5,159 nt of DNA from Rhizobacter sp. GTDB lineage: Bacteria; Pseudomonadota; Gammaproteobacteria; Burkholderiales; Burkholderiaceae. The stretch is from NCBI GenBank assembly GCA_014379885.1, contig JACMKW010000307.1, positions 1 through 5,159 of the forward strand. The letters are read 5' to 3'. Under the pieces are notes generated by a model, which saw only the letters and a list, made by a program, of their open reading frames with translations, made no database searches and had not been told where the DNA came from. A program made the position numbers and the translations under genes. The first letter of the stretch is position 1, and every line of letters begins with the position of its first letter. Of the stretch, positions 1 through 5,159 are shown piece after piece.

Positions 1-1
1 G

Positions 2-838
2 ATGCAGCAGGTGGACTGGCACTCGCCGGCGCACTTGCTGGAACAGCTCATTCGCCACGAGGCGGTGCATGAGATAGACGGTTGGGACGACCTGCGCCGC
101 CGCCTGCAACCCGACCGCCGCTGCTTCGCGTTCTTTCACCCGCAGCTGCCCGACGAGCCGCTGATCTTTGTGGAAGTGGCGCTGTTGCCCGAGATGCCGG
201 CGACCATTGCGCCGCTGATCGACAAACACGCACAGCCCACGCTCACACCGAGTCAGTACAAGGTGGCGGCTTTCTACTCCATCAGCAATTGCCAGCCGGG
301 TTTGCGCGGCGTGTCGCTGGGCAACTTTCTGATCAAGCGCGTGGCCGAACAATTGCAGCGAGAGCTGCCGCAGCTCAAGCGCTTTTGCACACTCTCGCCC
401 ATCCCTGGTTTTGCCAAGTGGCTGCTGAGCCCTGGCGAGGCGCCCGGCGATGCGCGCAAGGGGAACAGCGAACGTCTCACTGCCGCGCGTGAACACTTGC
501 TCGCTACCACCGACGGCAACCTCGGCGCGCTGGCCGACGCCACACGGCTGCAATCACTCAACGACACCGACCGCGAAGCCCTGAGCCGTCTGTGCGCGGC
601 CTACCTGGTGCAGCACAGTGCCACGCCGCAGGGCGACGCGGTAGCGCGCTTTCACCTCGACAACGGCGCGCGGCTGGAGCGCCTCAACCTCTTGGGCGAC
701 CTGTCGCGCAAAGGGGTGAAACAGTCGTTCGGCATGATGGTCAATTACCTTTACGACCTGCACAAGATCGAAGCGAGCCACGAACAATTCGTCAACGGCA
801 AGGTGGCGCATTCGCGCACCGTCGCCTCGCTGATTTGA
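2..838 (+). CDS. matA: Malonyl-CoA decarboxylase, C-terminal part (5' end outside window)
   Basis: Decarboxylates malonyl-CoA to acetyl-CoA and CO2, the second step of malonate breakdown; cytosolic, no signal or membrane segment seen. The 278 visible residues run colinearly with the C-terminal catalytic (GNAT-like) domain of the MLYCD family as I remember the human enzyme: FYSIS (about 91-95), LGNFLIKR, SPIPGFAKWLL (from 132), FHLDNG (217-222) and a final NYLY. Ser132, His218 and Tyr251 line up with human Ser329, His423 and Tyr456, the proposed catalytic residues. The position matching human Glu302 is Ser105. Family members are usually over 400 residues, and the first visible Met is already inside conserved sequence, so the true start lies upstream. 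The stop is 29 bases before the receptor gene, consistent with one transcript. Family assignment is confident; the symbol follows the rhizobial matAB naming. Confidence 0.93.
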   Translation: MQQVDWHSPAHLLEQLIRHEAVHEIDGWDDLRRRLQPDRRCFAFFHPQLPDEPLIFVEVALLPEMPATIAPLIDKHAQPTLTPSQYKVAAFYSISNCQPGLRGVSLGNFLIKRVAEQLQRELPQLKRFCTLSPIPGFAKWLLSPGEAPGDARKGNSERLTAAREHLLATTDGNLGALADATRLQSLNDTDREALSRLCAAYLVQHSATPQGDAVARFHLDNGARLERLNLLGDLSRKGVKQSFGMMVNYLYDLHKIEASHEQFVNGKVAHSRTVASLI

Positions 839-856
839 CGCTTTCACCGACAACAC

Positions 857-862
857 AGGAGA
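857..862 (+). promoter_or_regulatory. Ribosome binding site of the receptor gene
   Basis: AGGAGA, five bases before the ATG at 868, is a strong Shine-Dalgarno match. It fixes the receptor start and rules out reading the gene from the much earlier GTG at 592 in the same frame. Confidence 0.8.
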
Positions 863-867
863 CGCGC

Positions 868-1854
868 ATGAACTCTCACCGCAGTACACCCCGCCGCCAC
901 TTTCTCGCCGGCACAGCCGCCTTGATCGCCAGCCCCTGGGTGGGCGCGCAAACGGCCTGGCCCAACAAGCCCGTCACCATCGTCGTGCCCTTCCCGGCGG
1001 GTGGTGGCACCGATGCCTTTGCGCGGCCGCTCACCGGCATCCTCTCGCGCAACACCGGCAAACAATTCCTCAACGACAACCGCGGCGGCGCTGGCGGCAC
1101 GGTGGGCGCCACCATCGCATCGAAAGCGGCGGCTGATGGCTACACCTTCTTCATGGGCGCGGTGCACCACACCATCGCGCCGTCCATGTACCCCAAGCTC
1201 GACTACAACCTCGAGGCCGACTTCATCCCCGTGGGCCTGATCTCCAGCGTGCCGCAGGTGATCGTGGTCAACCCCACGCGCGTGCCGGTCACCGACCTCA
1301 AAGGCTTTCTCGAGTACGTGCGAAGGAACCCCGGCAAGCTCAACTACGGCTCGGCTGGCAACGGCACCTCGCACCACCTGGCGGGCGAGCTTTTCAAGCT
1401 GCAGACCAAGACCTTCATCACCCACATCCCTTACCGCGGTGCGGGCCCGGCCTTGCAAGACCTGATCGCTGGGCAGGTGGACATGATGTTCGACGGCCTG
1501 GGCTCCTCGGCGGCGCACATCAAGAACGGCCGCATCAAGGCGCTCGCTGTGGCCGCTGACAAACGCGCACCCGGTTTCCCCGATGTGCCCACGAATGCAG
1601 AGGCCGGCGTGCCCGGTTATGACGTGGCCACCTGGTACGGCCTGTGGGCGCCCAAGGGCACACCCAAAGAACTGGTGGAAGCCATGCGCACCGAGATGGC
1701 CAAGGCACTCGGCTCCGACGAGCTGCGCAAGATCTGGAACGGCCTGGGCACCGACACACCCAATCTGTATGGCGATGCGTTCGGCAAGTTCGTCAACAGC
1801 GAGATCAAGCGCTGGGCTGACGTGGTGAAGCGCTCGGGAGCCACGCTGGAATGA
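868..1854 (+). CDS. Bug/TctC-family periplasmic solute receptor (tripartite tricarboxylate transporter type), probably for malonate
   Basis: A 328-residue extracytoplasmic binding protein, the usual length for the family. The N-terminus has a twin-arginine-like signal (PRRHFLAG, residues 8-15), a hydrophobic stretch and a likely cleavage near GAQ-T (27-29). The mature protein starts with the Bug hallmark WPNKPVTIVVPFPAGGGTD (31-49), where the Gly-rich loop binds carboxylates. Later come NYGSAGNGTSHH, PYRGAGPALQDL (from 188), the dimer-interface-like GQVDMMFD and AGVPGYDVATWYGLWAP, all typical of the family. Bug receptors bind small carboxylates. The position between matA and matB suggests malonate or a substituted malonate, but this is inference. 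No TctA or TctB membrane subunit gene is in the window, so the receptor may use an orphan or distant transporter, or act as a sensor as some Bug proteins do. Its stop overlaps the matB start. Confidence 0.95.
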   Translation: MNSHRSTPRRHFLAGTAALIASPWVGAQTAWPNKPVTIVVPFPAGGGTDAFARPLTGILSRNTGKQFLNDNRGGAGGTVGATIASKAAADGYTFFMGAVHHTIAPSMYPKLDYNLEADFIPVGLISSVPQVIVVNPTRVPVTDLKGFLEYVRRNPGKLNYGSAGNGTSHHLAGELFKLQTKTFITHIPYRGAGPALQDLIAGQVDMMFDGLGSSAAHIKNGRIKALAVAADKRAPGFPDVPTNAEAGVPGYDVATWYGLWAPKGTPKELVEAMRTEMAKALGSDELRKIWNGLGTDTPNLYGDAFGKFVNSEIKRWADVVKRSGATLE

Positions 1855-3407
1855 ACTCAGTGAACCAAAGCCTCTTCGCCGCACTGCGCGGCGGTTTTCC
1901 GCAAGACCTCGACAGCATCGCCATCGAAACAGCGGATGGGAGTGACGACCACGCGCCGAGCGTCTACACCTGGCGCGACCTCGACCGCGCCACCGCCATG
2001 CTGGCCAACCTGCTCGACTCGCTCAAGCTGCCCACCGGCAGCCGCGTGGCGGTGCAGACCGAAAAGTCGGTCGAAGCGCTGATGCTGTACCTCGCCGTGC
2101 TGCGCGCGGGCTTCGTGTACCTGCCGCTCAACACCGCCTACCAGGCGGCCGAGATCGAGTACTTCATCGCCAACGCCGAGCCCGCGGTGGTGGTGTGTTC
2201 GGGCAAGAACTTCGGCTGGGTCAGCCAGATCGCGTTCAAGGCCGGCACCGCGCATGTGTTCACGCTGAACGAAGACCGCAGCGGCAGCCTGCTCGAACGT
2301 GCGGCGCATCACAGCGACCAGCACACGCCGGCACAACGCAAGACCGACGACCTGGCCTGCATCCTCTACACCAGCGGCACCACCGGGCGCAGCAAGGGCG
2401 CGATGCTCACGCACGGCAACATCTTGAGCAACGCGCTCACGCTGAAAGACTACTGGGGCTGGAAGGCTGGTGACGTGCTGATCCACGCCCTGCCCTTGTT
2501 CCACGTGCACGGCCTCTTCGTCGCCGCGCAGGGTGCGCTGATCACCGGCAGCAAGATGATCTGGCTCTCGAAGTTCGACCCGAAAACGGTGGTGGCGCAG
2601 CTTCCCCGCGCCACGGTGTTCATGGGCGTGCCCACGCTGTACGTGCGCATGCTGGCCGAGCCGGGGCTCACGCGCGAGGCTTGCAAGCCCATGCGGCTCT
2701 TCCTGGCCGGCTCGGCGCCTTTGCTGATCGAAACCTTCAATGAATGGCGTGAGCGCACGGGCCACACCATCGTCGAGCGCTACGGCATGAGCGAGACCGC
2801 CATCCTCACCTCCAACCCCTACCTGGCTTCAGACGGCGAACGGCTCGGTGGCACGGTCGGTTTCCCTCTGCCGGGCGTGGGTCTGCGAGTCAGCGACGAC
2901 GCCGGCCAGCCCTGCCCCACGGGTGAAGTGGGAGGCATCCAGGTGCGTGGCCCCAACGTCTTTACCGGCTACTGGCGCATGCCCGAAAAAACCAAGGACG
3001 AGTTCACCACCGACGGCTGGTTCAAGACCGGCGACGTGGGCAAGATCGACGCGCAAGGCTACGTGAACATCGTGGGCCGCAGCAAAGACCTCATCATCTC
3101 GGGCGGCTACAACGTCTACCCGGCCGAGATCGAGGGCTTCATCAACGAGATGCCCGGTGTGGCCGAAAGCGCCGTGGTGGGTGTGCCGCACCCCGACTTC
3201 GGCGAAGCCGGGGTGGCGGTGGTGGTGGCCAAGCCGGGCGCTACGCTGGACGATGCGGCCATCATGCAAAACCTGAAGAACCGCATCGCCAACTTCAAGG
3301 TGCCCAAACGCGTTTACGTGGTGAGCGAGCTGCCGCGCAACACCATGGGCAAGGTGCAGAAGAATCTGCTGCGCGAGCTGCACATCGGGCTCTTCAGCAA
3401 GCCGTGA
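1851..3407 (+). CDS. matB: Malonyl-CoA synthetase (malonate--CoA ligase)
   Basis: An ANL-superfamily acyl-CoA synthetase of 518 residues that should activate malonate with ATP and CoA through malonyl-AMP. Motifs in order: P-loop-like A3 YTSGTTGRSKG (173-183); FHVHGLF (217-223), characteristic of the MatB group; A5 ERYGMSE (309-315); A7/A8 TGD (393-395), GRSKD (409-413), then SGGYNVYPAEIE (from 417) at the domain hinge; and A10 LPRNTMGK with the catalytic Lys501, the position where reversible acetylation controls some bacterial MatB enzymes. The start ATG overlaps the receptor stop by four bases (ATGA), implying translational coupling; a weak GGGAG sits ten bases upstream. Together with matA it forms the two-step malonate to acetyl-CoA route. 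A methylmalonate preference or a supply role for polyketide or fatty-acid precursors cannot be excluded, but the co-encoded decarboxylase favours catabolism. Confidence 0.95.
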   Translation: MNSVNQSLFAALRGGFPQDLDSIAIETADGSDDHAPSVYTWRDLDRATAMLANLLDSLKLPTGSRVAVQTEKSVEALMLYLAVLRAGFVYLPLNTAYQAAEIEYFIANAEPAVVVCSGKNFGWVSQIAFKAGTAHVFTLNEDRSGSLLERAAHHSDQHTPAQRKTDDLACILYTSGTTGRSKGAMLTHGNILSNALTLKDYWGWKAGDVLIHALPLFHVHGLFVAAQGALITGSKMIWLSKFDPKTVVAQLPRATVFMGVPTLYVRMLAEPGLTREACKPMRLFLAGSAPLLIETFNEWRERTGHTIVERYGMSETAILTSNPYLASDGERLGGTVGFPLPGVGLRVSDDAGQPCPTGEVGGIQVRGPNVFTGYWRMPEKTKDEFTTDGWFKTGDVGKIDAQGYVNIVGRSKDLIISGGYNVYPAEIEGFINEMPGVAESAVVGVPHPDFGEAGVAVVVAKPGATLDDAAIMQNLKNRIANFKVPKRVYVVSELPRNTMGKVQKNLLRELHIGLFSKP

Positions 3408-3424
3408 TCAGCTGCTGAACTCGT

Positions 3425-3460
3425 TGGATGCGTGCCACGGCTGGTAAGCAGACGCATCCA
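3425..3460 (+). repeat. Inverted repeat downstream of matB (possible mRNA 3'-end stem-loop)
   Basis: TGGATGCGT (3425-3433) and ACGCATCCA (3452-3460) are perfect 9-base inverted copies separated by 18 bases, starting 18 bases after the matB stop. No T-run follows on either strand, so this is not a canonical intrinsic terminator. It could stabilise or end the mat transcript with Rho, or be a two-half operator. The function is unproven. Confidence 0.45.
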
Positions 3461-3584
3461 GGCGTGAAGGGCCACCAGCGCTGCCTGGGCCTCGCTCTGC
3501 CAAACACCACACACATGGTGGACAGGCGTGCACGCAAGGCCGGCTCAAGGCCGCAACCGGGCAACACACGGCGTAACAACCTGC

Positions 3585-3604
3585 CCCGCACACACGCGTG
3601 CGGG
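3585..3604 (+). repeat. Inverted repeat upstream of the cytochrome gene
   Basis: CCCGCAC (3585-3591) and GTGCGGG (3598-3604) form a perfect 7-base stem with a six-base loop, in the leader of the cytochrome gene. No T-run follows. It may be an operator or leader hairpin, or chance in GC-rich DNA. Confidence 0.3.
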
Positions 3605-3636
3605 CGCGATGAAATCAGCCACTCACCAAACCGGGG

Positions 3637-3646
3637 GGGCGCGCCC
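3637..3646 (+). repeat. GC palindrome just ahead of the cytochrome start
   Basis: GGGCGCGCCC is a perfect 10-base palindrome that ends 12 bases before the ATG at 3659. It takes in the end of a seven-G run (3633-3639), which is the only Shine-Dalgarno-like purine stretch nearby. If folded in the mRNA it could affect initiation. This is suggestive only. Confidence 0.3.
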
Positions 3647-3658
3647 GCCCTTCAACGC

Positions 3659-4522
3659 ATGAACTTCCTCGAACGAATCCCGACGCGCTGGCTGCTGGCT
3701 GGAGCGGCCATGGCTTGCCTGGCGCTGTGGGCGGCGCCCAGCAGTGCTCAGACTTCAGGGGATCCGGCCGCCGGCAAACGGCTGTTCGAAGATACGGCGA
3801 ACGAGTCGGGGGTCTTTCCGCAGCTCGGCACCTGCACCAACTGCCACAACGTGCAGGAGCGCCGCAACCGCATCGCCACCGGCAGCCCTGCCAACACGAA
3901 CACTCCGATCTTCACCGCGGTCACCTTTGATCGCGCCATCTCTCGTTTCGGCACGGCTATCGGCGGGAACTACAGCGGTGTCATGGGGCAGTTCAGCCAA
4001 TTGAGCCCCACACAGATCGGTGATATCTCGGCCTACCTCGCCGACACACCCAAGACCAGCGTGGCGCTGCTCACGTTCACCGCCAGCGCCATCAACACGA
4101 ACACCACGGCACTGCCGGTCGACCTGAGCAATTCGATCACCTCCGGTGCGCTGACTATTCCCAATGGCACCGGTGTCACGATCACCGGCAGCGGTGCTGC
4201 CCGGTTCACGTTGACGACTGACAGCTGCAGCGCGCAGACCCTGGCCGCGAGCACCTTGCTCACGACCACGTCATGCCGCATCTCGGTGCGGTTCTCTGCG
4301 CCCGACATGGCCGCGTACGCAGCATCGTTGACGTTGTCGATGCGGGTGCAGGGCTCCGGCACCACCTTCACGCGCGTGGTTCCGCTCAGCGGCCAAGTGG
4401 GTACGCCAACGCCCACGCCGACCCCAAGCGGCGGCGACTCCGGCGGTGGTGCCCTCGGTTGGGTGTGGCTGAGCGGCCTGGCGCTCGCCACGGCCGTGCT
4501 CGCACGGCGCCGTCGCACCTGA
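3659..4522 (+). CDS. Exported c-type cytochrome with ASH-like beta domain and GlyGly-CTERM-like tail
   Basis: A 287-residue protein of mixed architecture. Residues 1-30 form a Sec signal (RWLLAGAAMACLALWAA, cleavage near SSA-Q). Residues 34-130 resemble a class I cytochrome c: GKRLFED, haem-binding CTNCH (Cys59, Cys62, His63), a probable axial Met109 in GVMGQF, and the terminal helix LSPTQIGDISAYLAD. Residues about 134-247 look like an ASH/choice-of-anchor-D beta sandwich, with Cys190 and Cys206 in the typical spacing before the strand RISVRFSAPD. A Thr-Pro repeat and Gly-rich linker (249-264) leads to GALGWVWLSGL..., a hydrophobic segment, and a final RRRR (283-286), as in rhombosortase-type sorting tails. 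The likely role is electron transfer in the periplasm or at the cell surface; the partner is unknown. The ATG at 3659 lacks a good ribosome site. Met18 has GGAG five bases upstream, but that start would truncate the signal peptide. An upstream ATG at 3428 would bury it. Confidence 0.85.
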   Translation: MNFLERIPTRWLLAGAAMACLALWAAPSSAQTSGDPAAGKRLFEDTANESGVFPQLGTCTNCHNVQERRNRIATGSPANTNTPIFTAVTFDRAISRFGTAIGGNYSGVMGQFSQLSPTQIGDISAYLADTPKTSVALLTFTASAINTNTTALPVDLSNSITSGALTIPNGTGVTITGSGAARFTLTTDSCSAQTLAASTLLTTTSCRISVRFSAPDMAAYAASLTLSMRVQGSGTTFTRVVPLSGQVGTPTPTPTPSGGDSGGGALGWVWLSGLALATAVLARRRRT

Positions 4523-4523
4523 G

Positions 4524-4751
4524 GTGAGTTCAGCCAACGCCAGCTGCCCACGCTGCGGCCAGGCGTTTCACTGCGGAGCTGCTGACACCGAGCCCTGCCC
4601 TTGCGGCACCTTCACGCTGTCAGCCGCCACCACGCAGGCGCTGCGTGCGCAGTTCAACAGTTGCCTGTGCATGCGTTGCCTTGCGCAACTGCAAATCACA
4701 CCTCAAATCCCAACCCATATCACCGACAAGAAAAAGCCGGCTCAGTCCTGA
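4524..4751 (+). CDS. Small cysteine-rich CWC-family protein
   Basis: A 75-residue cytosolic protein with eight cysteines: CPRC (8, 11), Cys17, CPC (25-27), and CLCMRC (47, 49, 52). The layout CPxCG...CG...CxC...CLCxxCL matches the uncharacterised cysteine-rich CWC family of proteobacteria. The usual central Cys-Trp-Cys reads Cys-Pro-Cys here. The spacing suggests metal binding (zinc is the obvious guess), but no function is established. The GTG start lies one base after the cytochrome stop, so translation is probably coupled. No separate Shine-Dalgarno is apparent and no ATG is available before the first cysteine pair. The tail from about residue 60 (Lys/Pro/Thr-rich) is poorly conserved-looking. 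The last codons and the TGA run into the terminator hairpin. Confidence 0.72.
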   Translation: MSSANASCPRCGQAFHCGAADTEPCPCGTFTLSAATTQALRAQFNSCLCMRCLAQLQITPQIPTHITDKKKPAQS

Positions 4752-4764
4752 GACTGGCCGGCTT
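4727..4764 (-). terminator. Intrinsic terminator, strong on the minus strand, shared by convergent genes
   Basis: AAGCCGGC (4734-4741) pairs with GCCGGCTT (4757-4764). After a one-base bulge, CAGTC (4743-4747) pairs with GACTG (4752-4756) around a four-base loop. On the minus strand the stem runs straight into TTTTTCTTGT, a textbook U-tract, 24 bases after the small membrane protein stop. On the plus strand only CTTCTTG follows, so termination there should be weaker. The stop codon of the CWC-family gene (4749-4751) is in the loop. Confidence 0.87.
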
Positions 4765-4788
4765 CTTGCCGAGCGAAGCGCGCGTCGT

Positions 4789-4944
4789 CTACTTCGACGC
4801 GGCCGATGCGGGGGCCGAGGCCGCTTCCGCGGGTGCGGCGTCGACATTGTGCTTTTCGCCACTCATGTCGACGTCACCCCCTTTGCTGAGCAACCAAAGG
4901 GTCAGCGCAGCAAAGACCACAAACCCCACAACATATTTCCACAT
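4789..4944 (-). CDS. Small single-pass membrane protein (51 aa) coupled to the MFS transporter
   Basis: A short gene read from 4944 down to TAG at 4789. The product starts MWKYVVGFVVFAALTLWLL, a single hydrophobic helix (about 4-20), followed by SKGGDVDMSGEKH (21-32) and an Ala/Pro/Ser-rich tail ending in Lys51. The start is well supported: AAGGA (4952-4956 on the minus strand) lies seven bases upstream, inside the last codons of the transporter gene, and the two genes are only three bases apart. The intrinsic terminator follows 24 bases after the stop, so this is the last gene of the transporter operon. Topology is probably N-in with the tail in the periplasm or the reverse; the sequence does not decide. 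I do not recognise a named family. An accessory or stabilising subunit of the transporter is a reasonable guess from position only. Confidence 0.8.
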   Translation of the reverse strand: MWKYVVGFVVFAALTLWLLSKGGDVDMSGEKHNVDAAPAEAASAPASAASK

Positions 4945-4947
4945 GGT

Positions 4948-5159
4948 TCAGTCCTTGGCGTAGATGTCCACGTCCTTGGTTTCCTTGACAAACATCATGC
5001 CCACCACGAAGGTGATCAGGGCAAAGATGATCGGGTACCAGAGGCCGTTGTACATGTTGCCCGTCTGCGCCACGATGGCCAACCCAGTTGCAGGCAGCAG
5101 GCCGCCGAACCAGCCGTTGCCGATGTGGTACGGCAGGCTCATCGAGGTGTAGCGGATGC
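4948..5159 (-). CDS. MHS-family MFS transporter, C-terminal fragment (5' end outside window)
   Basis: The last 69 residues of a metabolite:proton symporter of the major facilitator superfamily, entering from the right edge. The reading frame is open to the edge and gives IRYTSMSLPYHIGNGWFGG, the strongly conserved loop and start of helix 11 in ProP/KgtP/ShiA-type carriers (MHS subfamily). Next come a hydrophobic stretch (LLPATGLAIVA), the short loop QTGNMYNGLWYP, helix 12 (IIFALITFVVGMMFV) and the typical cytoplasmic end KETKDVDIYAKD. The internal Met at 5142 is not the start, because conserved family residues precede it. The substrate cannot be told from this end; MHS carriers take organic acids, osmolytes and aromatic acids. 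The gene converges on the cytochrome/CWC pair and is followed by the 51-residue membrane protein. Confidence 0.93.
   Translation of the reverse strand, partial: IRYTSMSLPYHIGNGWFGGLLPATGLAIVAQTGNMYNGLWYPIIFALITFVVGMMFVKETKDVDIYAKD

Noticed and set aside
592..867. N-terminal extension of the receptor from the GTG at 592
   Set aside because: It overlaps matA out of frame and would bury the signal peptide; the ATG at 868 has a strong AGGAGA.
844..1884. Long open frame on the minus strand (346 codons)
   Set aside because: It mirrors the receptor gene in a high-GC region; the product is His/Val/Arg-rich with no recognisable domain, while the plus strand has clear family motifs.
1857..2765. Long open frame on the minus strand opposite matB (302 codons)
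   Set aside because: Antisense shadow of the matB adenylation domain; no domain signature or ribosome site.
3535..3553. Short direct repeat CAAGGCCG (3535-3542 and 3546-3553)
   Set aside because: Only two 8-base copies in GC-rich DNA; no surrounding array or known function.
3428..3658. N-terminal extension of the cytochrome from the ATG at 3428, or a separate gene in the gap
   Set aside because: The 77 extra residues are Arg/Pro/His-rich without family likeness and would place the signal peptide internally.
4403..4426. Thr-Pro codon repeat resembling a microsatellite
   Set aside because: The codons vary (ACG/ACC with CCA/CCC/CCG), so it is a selected protein linker rather than a DNA slippage repeat.
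4789..4944. Idea that the 51-residue protein is a duplicated end of the transporter, since both have a helix followed by DVD plus Ile or Met
   Set aside because: The similarity is only a few residues after a hydrophobic helix and the flanking sequence differs; chance is enough.

Overview
The window looks like chromosomal DNA from a high-GC betaproteobacterium, most likely Burkholderiales and plausibly Comamonadaceae (Hydrogenophaga/Acidovorax-like). This placement is an inference from four things: the GC-rich codon use, the Bug-type solute receptor sitting in a catabolic operon, the cysteine-rich CWC-family small protein, and the MHS-type transporter. No database search was possible. No RNA gene, mobile element or CRISPR array was seen.

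Positions 1-3407, plus strand: a tightly packed malonate-utilisation operon. It reads matA (malonyl-CoA decarboxylase, 5' end outside the window), then a tripartite-tricarboxylate-type (Bug/TctC) periplasmic receptor, then matB (malonyl-CoA synthetase). The receptor stop and the matB start share the sequence ATGA. The implied route is capture of malonate in the periplasm, activation to malonyl-CoA by MatB, and decarboxylation to acetyl-CoA and CO2 by MatA. The receptor takes the place where classical rhizobial mat clusters carry the MatC carrier. No membrane subunits (TctA/TctB) are visible.

Positions 3408-3658: a gap of about 250 bases with three GC-rich inverted repeats and no convincing sigma-70 promoter.

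Positions 3659-4751, plus strand: an exported c-type cytochrome with an unusual build (signal peptide, one CxxCH haem domain, an ASH/choice-of-anchor-D-like beta domain, a Thr-Pro/Gly linker and a GlyGly-CTERM-like tail). One base later comes a small eight-cysteine CWC-family protein. Its stop codon lies in the loop of a terminator hairpin.

Positions 4727-5159, minus strand, converging on the same hairpin: the C-terminal end of an MHS-family MFS transporter, followed three bases later by a 51-residue single-pass membrane protein with a clear ribosome binding site. The hairpin has a strong U-tract only in the minus direction.

The most interesting items are the cytochrome/beta-domain/sorting-tail fusion, the small membrane protein coupled to the transporter, and the receptor embedded between matA and matB. 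No wholly new system is demonstrated by the sequence alone.
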